Assembly: GCA_015661855.1 (NCBI GenBank)
Contig: DQVH01000040.1
Location: forward strand, 1-15,175
Direction: 5' to 3'
Source: Desulfurococcales archaeon
GTDB lineage: Archaea > Thermoproteota > Thermoprotei_A > CAZTBM01 > SZUA-1508
Length of the DNA: 15,175 nt
Both the position numbers and the translations under genes were made by a program. The stretch's first letter is position 1. Every line of letters starts with the position of its first letter. Under the pieces are notes generated by a model. The model was given only the letters and a program-made list of their open reading frames with translations. It was not told the origin of the DNA and searched no databases. Below are positions 1 through 6,650 of this stretch, in pieces.

Positions 1-110
1 TCTGGGCTATACTACCATCCCTAATTGTAGCATCATTTATCAACGTAACTATAGCAGTAATAGCATGGTTTACTATTAAAAAGAGTATACCCCAACTAGT
101 AATGAAGTAA
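1..110 (+). CDS. C-terminal end of a membrane protein, probably ECF transporter S component (partial)
   Basis: The frame beginning at base 3 is open to a TAA at 108-110 and gives about 35 residues. They form one strongly hydrophobic helix (roughly ILPSLIVASFINVTIAVIAW) followed by a short basic tail with KK. The start lies outside the window. ECF S components are small integral membrane proteins that bind the vitamin or other substrate, and they often end in such a helix. The gene sits only 10 nt before a fused EcfA ATPase and EcfT, so an S component is the simplest reading. The substrate cannot be told from this fragment, and another small membrane protein is possible. Confidence 0.55.
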   Translation, partial: WAILPSLIVASFINVTIAVIAWFTIKKSIPQLVMK

Positions 111-120
111 TGGTGATAGA

Positions 121-1911
121 GTGAGAATAGTATGCATGGAGTGTAGGGAGGCTACAAACTCTACATTAAAAGAGAATGGTGAAGCCATAAGGATAGTCAA
201 CTTCACATATAAGTATCCTGGAGCTAAAGAGCCAGCACTAAAGAATATCAATTTAGTGGTACATGAGGGTGAAGTACTAGCTATAATGGGCCCTAATGGT
301 GCAGGTAAAACAACACTATGCTATGCTATTACAGGACTACTCTTACACTTTTTTGGTGGAGAATACTATGGCGACATCTATGTTAAAGGTAAAAGTGTAT
401 TTAATACTCGACTAGAAGAGCTTATAACCGATATCGGTATAGTTTTTCAGGAATATGAGAATCAAATTATAGGCTCTACAGTTAAAGATGATGTAAGCTT
501 TGGGCCATTAAATCTAGGTTTATCAAGAGATGAAGTTGAAGTAAGAGTTAGAGAAGCTCTTAAAGCTGTTAACCTTCTAGGTTTTGAACATAGAGAAGTA
601 CATACACTTTCTGGTGGTGAAAAGCAAAGACTAGCAATAGCAGGTGTCCTCGCTGTTAAACCTAAAATTATAGTACTTGATGAACCATTTTCACAATTAG
701 ATCATAAGGGTAGATTAGAAGTTATATCCATACTGGAGAAACTGAAGAGAATAGGCCATACGATAATACTTACTGAACATAGAAGTGAGGAGGTATGTAA
801 ACTAGCTGATAGAGTAATAGTCCTCTATAAAGGCAGAGTAGTTTTAAATGGTAGTACTAGGGAGGTCTTTTCAAAAATCAATCTACTTAAAAGATATGGT
901 GTTAAGCCCCTCCAAGTAACAGAGTTAGCCCTTAATATTGCCTGTAGAGTAGGAGCTCCAATAGAAAGGCTACCTATAGACACTGATGAAGTAGTTGATT
1001 TCATTATTAAACTGGTAAACAATGGTATACTTAAATTCGCTAGTAGAAAGTTAAAACCACACTATACCCACTATCCTAAAACTGAAAGGAGTACGATAAT
1101 TGAAGTTCAAAACTTACATTATACGTATCCAAATGGTGTTAAAGCACTAAATGGTGTTAATCTTAAAGTTTATGAGGGCGAATTTTTAGCTATAATTGGG
1201 CAAAATGGATCAGGGAAGACAACGCTAATTAAACACTTTAACGGGCTACTTAAGCCAACACATGGTGTAGTTAAAGTTTTTGGTATTGATACGAGAAAGT
1301 GTACTGTAGCTCAATTATCTAGAATTGTTGGATTAGTATTCCAAAACCCCGACTACCAGCTATTTACTAAAAGTGTTAGAGACGAAATTGTATTCAGCTT
1401 AAAAAATATGGATTTACCTAGATCAGAAATTGAGAGTAGAGTTAGTAAAGTTTTAGAACTTACTGAACTAAAAGGCTACGAAAATGTACATCCACTACTC
1501 TTAAGTAAAAGTGAAAGACAGAAATTAGCTTTAGCATCAATAATAGCTATGGATCCAAAAATTATAGTTGTTGATGAGCCAACAACAGGACAAGATTATA
1601 AAGGTACACTACATATACTAGAACTACTTAAAAAACTGAATCAACAGGGAAAAACAATTATAATTGTAACACACGATCTAAACATAGTTTTAAAGTATGC
1701 ACATAGAGTAGTAATTCTCCACCAGGGTAGAATAGTACTAGATGGACCTCCAAGAGATGTTTTCAGTAAGGTGAGTATGCTGGAGAAGCTGGCATTAATA
1801 CCTCCCCAAGTAGTTCTAGTATCATATAAGTTGAGTAGACTACTTCGAAAAAACAATACATCACTCACTTTGGAGGAAGTATTAAACACACTATTAGATT
1901 ATAGGGTGTAG
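121..1911 (+). CDS. ECF transporter ATPase, two fused ABC domains (EcfA1-EcfA2 type)
   Basis: This is a 596-residue protein with two complete ABC ATPase domains in tandem; it would sit on the cytoplasmic face and power uptake through EcfT and an S component. Domain 1 has Walker A GPNGAGKTT (57-65), Q-loop Q110, signature LSGGE (163-167), Walker B IIVLDE (183-188) and switch H220. Domain 2 has Walker A GQNGSGKTT (360-368), Q-loop Q408, Walker B IIVVDE (481-486) and H518, but its signature reads LSKSE (461-465), lacking both glycines. The Q-loops sit in contexts (VFQEYENQ, VFQNPDYQ) typical of the CbiO/EcfA group. A GTG start at 121 follows GGTGAT at 112-117; ATG at 136 is an alternative with no clear ribosome site. 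The stop is 1 nt before ecfT. Fused double ATPases of this type are known in archaea and in YkoD-like proteins. Confidence 0.93.
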   Translation: MRIVCMECREATNSTLKENGEAIRIVNFTYKYPGAKEPALKNINLVVHEGEVLAIMGPNGAGKTTLCYAITGLLLHFFGGEYYGDIYVKGKSVFNTRLEELITDIGIVFQEYENQIIGSTVKDDVSFGPLNLGLSRDEVEVRVREALKAVNLLGFEHREVHTLSGGEKQRLAIAGVLAVKPKIIVLDEPFSQLDHKGRLEVISILEKLKRIGHTIILTEHRSEEVCKLADRVIVLYKGRVVLNGSTREVFSKINLLKRYGVKPLQVTELALNIACRVGAPIERLPIDTDEVVDFIIKLVNNGILKFASRKLKPHYTHYPKTERSTIIEVQNLHYTYPNGVKALNGVNLKVYEGEFLAIIGQNGSGKTTLIKHFNGLLKPTHGVVKVFGIDTRKCTVAQLSRIVGLVFQNPDYQLFTKSVRDEIVFSLKNMDLPRSEIESRVSKVLELTELKGYENVHPLLLSKSERQKLALASIIAMDPKIIVVDEPTTGQDYKGTLHILELLKKLNQQGKTIIIVTHDLNIVLKYAHRVVILHQGRIVLDGPPRDVFSKVSMLEKLALIPPQVVLVSYKLSRLLRKNNTSLTLEEVLNTLLDYRV

Positions 1912-1912
1912 T

Positions 1913-2704
1913 ATGGTACTTCTAGACTACATACCGAAGAATACATTCTTCCACAAGCTAAATACTATATCTAAACTAGTATGGCTAATCACGGTTATAG
2001 TATTAGCATTTTTATTCAACAGCATAATGTATATTAGCATTATATTCGTATTTACACTTATATGTCTAGGTGTATCCAGAATACCGTTAGATAAAATAGT
2101 ACAATATTTCAGAATACTACTACTGCCATTAGTATTTATTGTAGGATATGAGGCTTTAACGTATCCTAATGGACGGGTAGTAGTCGCACTTCCATATGGA
2201 ATTAATGTGTCCCTTGATGGAATTCTTTTAGGCTTAACATTTGCATTTAGACTTTTAGTAATGGTTTTTACTTCAACAATTTTTACTTATACTACACCTT
2301 ACAATCGCGTAATTACATTATTGTTTAAACTACGTATACCATACCCTATAATTTTCATACTACTTATTGCGTTAAGATATATTCCTTTACTACAGCGTGA
2401 ATTAACTATAATAATTGATGCTCAGAAATCTAGAGGTGTAGAGTTGGAGAAGTTTCACAGTCTTAAACAGGTTTTAAAGATGTATATACCTGTAATGATG
2501 GTAGTGTTAATTAATGGTTTAAGGAGGTCTCAACAACTAGCTATGGCTTTAACTATTAGGGGGTTTAATCCAAAAACTAAATGGAAACCTATTGATGAGG
2601 AGTGTATGAAGCTTCAAGACTACTTGTTCATTACATTAATGATGACTATACTCATCATAGGTGTATACTTATATATACAGGGTTATGGCAGTAGATTATG
2701 GTAG
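1913..2704 (+). CDS. ECF transporter transmembrane component EcfT
   Basis: The product is a 263-residue integral membrane protein of the EcfT/CbiQ family, which couples the ATPases to the S component. Hydrophobic helices are visible at about 20-35, 38-54, 68-82, 105-123, 137-150 and 237-256. Between the last two lie the two coupling-helix motifs of the family, here DAQKSRG (169-175) and AMALTIRGF (210-218), which correspond to the paired Ala-Arg-Gly motifs that dock onto the ATPases. The ATG at 1913 comes 1 nt after the ATPase stop, with GGGTG at 1904-1908 as ribosome site, so the genes should be co-transcribed and translationally linked. The length matches the family. Confidence 0.92.
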   Translation: MVLLDYIPKNTFFHKLNTISKLVWLITVIVLAFLFNSIMYISIIFVFTLICLGVSRIPLDKIVQYFRILLLPLVFIVGYEALTYPNGRVVVALPYGINVSLDGILLGLTFAFRLLVMVFTSTIFTYTTPYNRVITLLFKLRIPYPIIFILLIALRYIPLLQRELTIIIDAQKSRGVELEKFHSLKQVLKMYIPVMMVVLINGLRRSQQLAMALTIRGFNPKTKWKPIDEECMKLQDYLFITLMMTILIIGVYLYIQGYGSRLW

Positions 2705-2735
2705 GATAGTACTTGAAGTTGAAGTATTATATCCT

Positions 2736-2741
2736 AGGTGG
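2736..2741 (+). promoter_or_regulatory. Shine-Dalgarno site fixing the start of the PfkB kinase
   Basis: AGGTGG lies 6 nt upstream of an in-frame GTG at 2748. It matches the archaeal anti-Shine-Dalgarno and has the same spacing as other starts here (tatC, ileS). It argues against the longest frame, which would begin at 2661 inside ecfT. Confidence 0.7.
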
Positions 2742-2747
2742 ATTTAT

Positions 2748-3728
2748 GTGGAGTATGATGTATGTGTTATTGGTGATTTGGTTGTAGACTACATAGTTAG
2801 AGTAGAGAGGTTACCACTAAACCCTAATGAGTGTCAAATTACAAGTAGTGCATTTAAGTTTCCAGGTGGTTCAGCAAACTTCCTAATTACAGCTTCAAGA
2901 CTAGACTTAAAAGTTAATGTAGTGGATGTAGTAGGAGACGACGAAAATGGTAAAATAATACTTGATATCTTAGGTAGTGAAGGTGTTGACCTACGTGGAG
3001 TTAAAGTTGTGAAGAATGCTAGAACTACACAGGTGATAATACTAGTTGATGGAGAGGGAAACCACGCCTTTATAGGTGTTATTGGTGTTAGATTAAAACC
3101 TGAAATAGTAGATAGTGATCTCATAGTGAAATCTAAATACCTTTATGTAAGCTGCTACTCCATGATGTCACCTAGTGAAATAGAGGCAACACTAAATGCT
3201 ATTAATACTGCGTATGAAAACAATGTAAGAATATTCTTTGATCCAGGCCCCCTACACCGTACCCTACCACGTAACATACTTAGAGAGGTTATATCAAAAT
3301 CGTACATTACATCATTAAATAGTAGTGAGGCATTAGGAATAACAGGTGTTAAAACAGTTGAGGATGCAGCTATAACACTTAAGAATATGGGAGCTAGAAT
3401 TGTAGTAGTAAAGATGGGAGAGTATGGTGCACTACTCCTACATAATAGTAGGTTGGAGCGAGTAGAGTCTGTAGAGAAGATTAAAGCAGCTAGCACTATA
3501 GGTGCTGGAGACTGTTTTAATGCTGGATTGATATGTGGTTTAGTAAAAGGATTAAATCTTAGAGAAGCAGTACTATTGGCAAACATTGTTGGTGCTGTAA
3601 AGGTGAAAAAGTGGAGACAAAGTGATATCATGCCTAGTAAAGACGATGTTGTAAGATACCTTCTTAAACTGAGAAGATATGATATCCTAAACAAACTTGG
3701 GTGGATCAATTCACGTAAGCATAATTGA
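2748..3728 (+). CDS. PfkB-family (ribokinase-like) carbohydrate or nucleoside kinase
   Basis: From the GTG at 2748 this is a 326-residue kinase of the PfkB/ribokinase fold, the family's usual size. Visible are the N-terminal strand with GDLVVD (9-14), the substrate-side GGSAN (40-44), the NSSEA block (191-195), KMGEYG (222-227), and the catalytic/anion-hole motif GAGDCFNAG (252-260) with D255 as the expected base. Such enzymes phosphorylate sugars, nucleosides, HMP and similar small molecules; the specificity is not readable here. It starts 43 nt after ecfT and ends the apparent operon, so it may phosphorylate and trap what the ECF transporter brings in, which is inference. A longer frame back to 2661 overlaps ecfT and adds about 29 residues before the conserved domain, so I reject it. 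A T-run follows at 3761. Confidence 0.85.
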   Translation: MEYDVCVIGDLVVDYIVRVERLPLNPNECQITSSAFKFPGGSANFLITASRLDLKVNVVDVVGDDENGKIILDILGSEGVDLRGVKVVKNARTTQVIILVDGEGNHAFIGVIGVRLKPEIVDSDLIVKSKYLYVSCYSMMSPSEIEATLNAINTAYENNVRIFFDPGPLHRTLPRNILREVISKSYITSLNSSEALGITGVKTVEDAAITLKNMGARIVVVKMGEYGALLLHNSRLERVESVEKIKAASTIGAGDCFNAGLICGLVKGLNLREAVLLANIVGAVKVKKWRQSDIMPSKDDVVRYLLKLRRYDILNKLGWINSRKHN

Positions 3729-3760
3729 ATAGATAAAGTTAATAGTACTGTTAGAGAGGG

Positions 3761-3767
3761 TTTTTTT
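3761..3767 (+). terminator. Oligo-T transcription terminator after the ECF-pfkB operon
   Basis: A run of seven T lies 33 nt after the kinase stop, between two convergent genes. Archaeal RNA polymerase terminates at T-rich non-template tracts without needing a hairpin. This is the longest clean T-run in an intergenic space here. Confidence 0.6.
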
Positions 3768-3778
3768 ATACTACTTGT

Positions 3779-4066
3779 TTATGCTTTTCCCTCTAGTATT
3801 TTAAGTAGATTTTGAAGTCTACTTTTAATATTCTCACCTCGTGGATCCCTCTTATAAACTGTAGTATATGATGCTATAAGTTCATCGAGCCAGTCAAGAG
3901 CTTCAGTAGAAGCACATATTGGGCATAGGGGGTTACCGTTAGCGTCAGTAAGTAGTTCTCCGTCAAAACAACCCTTATGCATTCTACTATTACAGTCACA
4001 ACACTCAATATACTCTTCCTCTTCACCTATAGACTTACCACATATAATACACTTTTGAGTTTTCAA
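3779..4066 (-). CDS. Small PHD/RING-like zinc-binding protein
   Basis: This 95-residue protein has an N-terminal zinc module: C6-x2-C9, C22-x2-C25, H30-x2-C33 and C48-x2-C51, that is C4HC3 with spacings 2-12-2-4-2-14-2. That order and spacing match a cross-braced PHD-type finger; the final CPIC is also seen in RING proteins, and the tryptophan usual before the last cysteine pair of PHD fingers is absent. Residues 54-95 look like a helical tail with charged heptads. The TTG start is supported by GGGTGA (4073-4078) 6 nt upstream and by an in-frame stop just above. It lies 15 nt downstream of the aminotransferase on the same strand, so the two are probably co-transcribed. Its role is unknown; protein or nucleic-acid binding is plausible. 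Prokaryotic RING/PHD-like proteins exist, so a eukaryotic-style chromatin function should not be assumed. Confidence 0.8.
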   Translation of the reverse strand: MKTQKCIICGKSIGEEEEYIECCDCNSRMHKGCFDGELLTDANGNPLCPICASTEALDWLDELIASYTTVYKRDPRGENIKSRLQNLLKILEGKA

Positions 4067-4072
4067 TGGATT

Positions 4073-4078
4073 TCACCC
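4073..4078 (-). promoter_or_regulatory. Shine-Dalgarno site of the zinc-protein gene
   Basis: GGGTGA on the minus strand, 6 nt before the TTG at 4066. It lies within 10 nt of the aminotransferase stop and supports both the TTG start and coupled expression. Confidence 0.6.
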
Positions 4079-4081
4079 ATA

Positions 4082-5200
4082 CTACTCTATGTGCTTCTCA
4101 AATAATTTTATAATCGAGTTAACTATATAGTTTAAATCCTCTACTGTAAGAGCTGGATGTACGGGTATACTTAGGACTGTTTTAGAAGCTTTAATAGCGT
4201 TTGGGCATATGTTCTGTGGGTAACCTAAACTCCTATATAGTGGTTGGTGGTGTACTGGTTTTGGATAGTGTATTGCTGTTTGAATCCCCATATTCTTTAG
4301 AGTTTCCGCTATATAGTCTCTCTTTAATGGGGAATTCTCTTTAACCCTTATAACATATTGGTGCCATGCATGTCTAACGTAGGGTTTCTTACTAGGTGTA
4401 GTAATGTATGGTATTTTCTTAAGATTTCTAGTTAAGAATTCTGCATTAGCCTCTCTAGCCTTAAGGAATTTCTCGATTTTCCCTAGTTGAGCTATACCTA
4501 TAGCGGCTTGTATTTCCGTCATTCTATAGTTGTAGCCTAATACTACATGATTGTATTTACCCTGCTGACCTTGATCTCTTAGTATTCTAAGTTTTTCGGC
4601 GACACTTCTATCATTAGTTGTTATCATACCACCCTCACCTGTAGTAATATTCTTTGTTGGGTAGAAGCTAAAAGCAGCTGCATTACCTAAAGCTCCAACC
4701 TTAACACCCATATACTCTGCACCGTGAGCTTGAGCTGCATCCTCTAAGAGTAGGAGTTTATGGTCTTCAGCAATCTCCCTTAAAGCCTTCATTTCAGCAG
4801 GATGCCCATAAAGATGTACTACTAGTATAGCCTTAGTTTTCGATGTAATAGCCTCTAATACTCTATCTGGATCGATATTATATGTTTCTAAATCTATATC
4901 TACGAAGACAGGTTTAGCACCCTGATATAGAATTGCGTTAGCTGTTGCAATAAATGTGAAGGGTGTTGTAATAACTTCATCACCAGATTTAATTCCATAA
5001 GCTTTCAACATTAAATCTAGAGCACAAGTACCATTAGATACTGCAATAGCATAGTCAACACCAATATACTCTGCAAACCTCTCCTCAAACTCTCTAACCA
5101 TAGGCCCCTGAGCTAACCTACCACTCCTTAAAACCTTAACGACTAAATCTACCTCTTCATCTCCAATAACCGGTTTAGCTATAGGGATAAACCTAGCCAT
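4082..5200 (-). CDS. DegT/DnrJ/EryC1/StrS-family PLP-dependent aminotransferase
   Basis: This is a 372-residue fold-type I aminotransferase of the sugar-nucleotide (DegT/DnrJ) group. Members usually transfer an amino group from glutamate to a keto-sugar nucleotide for cell-surface glycans or glycoprotein sugars. The internal aldimine lysine is K183 in SFYPTKNITTGEGG, the pyridine-nitrogen aspartate is D154 in LEDAAQAHG, the phosphate-binding region is SNGTCALDL (55-63), and the N-terminal block RFIPIAKPVIGDEE is typical. I chose ATG at 5200 because GGTGA sits 7 nt upstream; the frame extends to a TTG at 5221 but gains only seven non-conserved residues. No other sugar-nucleotide gene is nearby, so the exact product is open. 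It heads a two-gene unit with the PHD-like protein. Confidence 0.9.
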   Translation of the reverse strand: MARFIPIAKPVIGDEEVDLVVKVLRSGRLAQGPMVREFEERFAEYIGVDYAIAVSNGTCALDLMLKAYGIKSGDEVITTPFTFIATANAILYQGAKPVFVDIDLETYNIDPDRVLEAITSKTKAILVVHLYGHPAEMKALREIAEDHKLLLLEDAAQAHGAEYMGVKVGALGNAAAFSFYPTKNITTGEGGMITTNDRSVAEKLRILRDQGQQGKYNHVVLGYNYRMTEIQAAIGIAQLGKIEKFLKAREANAEFLTRNLKKIPYITTPSKKPYVRHAWHQYVIRVKENSPLKRDYIAETLKNMGIQTAIHYPKPVHHQPLYRSLGYPQNICPNAIKASKTVLSIPVHPALTVEDLNYIVNSIIKLFEKHIE

Positions 5201-5257
5201 AATATAGTCACCAAACACCAAATAACCCTACATTAACCATACTAAGCGCTAGACAAA

Positions 5258-5263
5258 TATAAA
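5258..5263 (+). promoter_or_regulatory. TATA box candidate for the C/D box sRNA
   Basis: TATAAA within AAATATAAAA. A start about 25 nt downstream would fall near 5284-5288, just before the C box at 5290. The same AT-rich stretch read on the other strand (TTTTATAT) could serve the aminotransferase gene, so direction is not certain. Confidence 0.45.
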
Positions 5264-5285
5264 ACTAAACTGACATACATTATAA

Positions 5286-5345
5286 GTGGATGATGAACCC
5301 AGCATCGATGAATAATAGATGATTAAGGTCTTGAGTGCTGACAAC
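5286..5345 (+). ncRNA. Candidate C/D box guide sRNA (predicted 2'-O-methylation guide)
   Basis: The full box set is present with archaeal spacing: C box ATGATGA (5290-5296), an 11-nt guide, D' ATGA (5308-5311), a 7-nt spacer, C' ATGATTA (5319-5325, one mismatch), a 12-nt guide, and D box CTGA (5338-5341). C to D is 52 nt, as usual for archaeal sRNAs bound by L7Ae, Nop5 and fibrillarin. The D guide aggtcttgagtg is complementary to CACUCAAGACCU; the fifth base from box D pairs with the C of U-CAA-G, which is C34 of a tRNA-Leu(CAA) anticodon loop, a site known to be guided in some archaea. The D' guide acccagcatcg has no target I can name. A TATA box lies at the right distance upstream. Ends are approximate; D' and C' are imperfect. 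Confidence 0.6.
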
Positions 5346-5513
5346 AAATAGTGATACAGGTCTAACATGAACCTCAGAGTCTATGGGGCATAGAATAACT
5401 CCAGAATATAGAATGGTAACACATCTATATAGGCCTGTTTCTGTCTCCTTAATTCCGCTTTAGGTCAAACACTTATCTCTAGTTTAGACCGGTAATACGT
5501 TTATTAGTACTAG
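5346..5513. other. Intergenic stretch with nothing recognisable
   Basis: Both strands are densely stopped. A weak pair of distant complementary words (GGTCTAAC near 5359 and GTTTAGACC near 5483) is the only structure seen. I find no credible gene, RNA or repeat. Confidence 0.4.
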
Positions 5514-5994
5514 TCCAGACAGGGCTTAGTCTTAAACGATATTGAGGCTATTATTAAGAGGATTGGGGTGAGTGTGAAGAGGGATTCTAGGATACTTGAT
5601 AGGCTTAATTATCGTGATAGGAAGTTTATAGAACGGATTTTAACCTTAGCGGAATAGTGTCAAAGCCTTTCATCATAGTATTTATACATCGTGGAATTGT
5701 CATATCCGAAACCATTAGAAGAGCGATAATAGAGCTTCTTAATAGCAGTAACGAATGTTCTACCCTAATCTTTAGTAATGATTTGCTTAACTTAACTTAA
5801 TAGAAGTGATTCTCAGTAACATGAGGGGTATTAGCATATATAGGGTGGGACAAGCGATCTTGGCTAAGGCTAAAGAGCTTGTGGCAATATTACCCGAGAG
5901 TTAGCGAAGACAGATCACTTTAGTAAGGTAAACTCTTAGTTTTGACTTGGTGAGTATCCTTGAGGGGATTAAGTATCTTACGTTAGAGAGCTAG
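5514..5994 (+). pseudogene. Decayed coding sequence, possibly remnant of an IS605/IS607 TnpB-type gene
   Basis: Three short in-frame scraps are separated by stops and frame changes. Scrap 1 (5514-5656) gives an Arg/Lys-rich stretch including ILDRLNYRDRKFIERIL, resembling the basic helical region of TnpB (RRRxxxRxxRRVxxxLHxxS). Scrap 2 (5821-5904) contains ILAKAKELVAIL. Scrap 3 (5932-5994) contains FDLVSILEGIKYLTLE, which recalls the TnpB block IVLEDLKGI with the catalytic Glu. The order of the scraps is that expected of TnpB, but about 160 nt intervene between scraps 1 and 2 where few residues should lie, and no terminal repeats are visible. The sequence 5657-5800 is open for 47 codons from a GTG, with no recognisable product. 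The assignment is inference from short motifs; unrelated decay is possible. Confidence 0.35.
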
Positions 5995-6039
5995 TGAGGA
6001 ACTGTAACTTAAGGTGAAGTCTTAAACTAAAAATATATC

Positions 6040-6513
6040 TTATATTGTAAATATTGCTTTATCATTTGCTATTTGTGTTTTAACTTCAATATCCCTTTTT
6101 AGAGATAGAATTGAGAGGAGTAGGGGCCAAAATATTATAGCATTAACTATTACTGGTTTTTCGGTGTAAACTTTTACGTATTGGAGTTTATACTCTTTAC
6201 ATCCAATTTTAGCTGTAATGCTATTATCAACTTCACATTTTAGAATGCTTACAGCTCTACTTATGCTTTCAAAGTCCTCTTCTCGCTTTAATAGTATTAG
6301 CTCACTTCTCGTATAGTGTATGAAGGGTAGTGTATTGTATACTGCATTAATGAGTATACTGTATGGCTTTAACTCTATGTATGTTCTAGACTGACCATAC
6401 ATTATGACGTGGGAAACTTTATAGCTTCTACCTGCAACTACTACATTACCAACACTAACACTAACATTAATAGGGACATCCCTAATACTATAGTCAATAC
6501 TGTGAGAAATCAT
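6040..6513 (-). CDS. Hypothetical protein, 157 residues
   Basis: I do not recognise this protein. It is rich in beta-prone hydrophobic/Ser/Thr/Val patterns in the N-terminal half (VPINVSVSVGNVVVAG, 13-28), has two cysteines (C93, C105), and one hydrophobic segment near the C-terminus (about 120-137, containing AIIFWPLLLSILSL) that could be a membrane anchor or a buried strand-helix. No signal peptide is evident. The ATG at 6513 is preceded by GGGAGAG very close to the start, and by a TATA-like TTTATATTAAA (6544-6554) placed for a leader of about 10 nt. Codon use resembles the neighbours, which supports a real gene. It is divergent from tatA1 and shares its promoter region; no functional link is shown. 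Confidence 0.7.
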   Translation of the reverse strand: MISHSIDYSIRDVPINVSVSVGNVVVAGRSYKVSHVIMYGQSRTYIELKPYSILINAVYNTLPFIHYTRSELILLKREEDFESISRAVSILKCEVDNSITAKIGCKEYKLQYVKVYTEKPVIVNAIIFWPLLLSILSLKRDIEVKTQIANDKAIFTI

Positions 6514-6543
6514 ACTCTCCCTAAATCCTCCACCATACGAGAA

Positions 6544-6554
6544 TTTAATATAAA
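6544..6554 (-). promoter_or_regulatory. TATA box candidate for the hypothetical gene
   Basis: TTTATATTAAA on the minus strand. A start about 26 nt downstream would be near 6524, leaving a leader of roughly 10 nt before the ATG at 6513. Confidence 0.45.
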
Positions 6555-6600
6555 GTCTACATACACCCAGCCATTACATTCGCTATGACTGCTAGCTAAA

Positions 6601-6610
6601 ATTTATATTT
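6601..6610 (+). promoter_or_regulatory. TATA box candidate for tatA1
   Basis: ATTTATATTT inside an A/T block. A start near 6630 would give a leader of about 20 nt that includes the GAGGTG ribosome site at 6640-6645. Confidence 0.5.
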
Positions 6611-6650
6611 TCAGAGTACATTTTAAAGTTTGGTAGGTAGAGGTGTTGAA

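Noticed and set aside
461..1900. EcfA reading frame as two separate genes
   Set aside because: The frame is continuous through both ATPase domains with a normal linker and no internal stop or ribosome site that decides otherwise.
2834..3124. 96-codon open frame antisense to the kinase
   Set aside because: Low-complexity Ser/Thr/Pro composition mirroring Gly/Val/Asp codons of the real gene.
3155..3709. 184-codon open frame antisense to the PfkB kinase
   Set aside because: It is fully opposite a kinase with intact catalytic motifs, has no ribosome site I can see, and shows the Ser/Leu/Ile-rich composition of an antisense shadow.
5346..5513. Inverted words GGTCTAAC and GTTTAGACC as element ends
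   Set aside because: Short, about 120 nt apart, with no target duplication or coding content between them.
5660..5690. Minus-strand ATGATGA as a second C/D box sRNA
   Set aside because: No D box CTGA or D'/C' pair at suitable distance downstream.
5657..5800. 47-codon open frame starting at GTG in the decayed region
   Set aside because: No ribosome site and no recognisable product; kept only as part of the pseudogene note.
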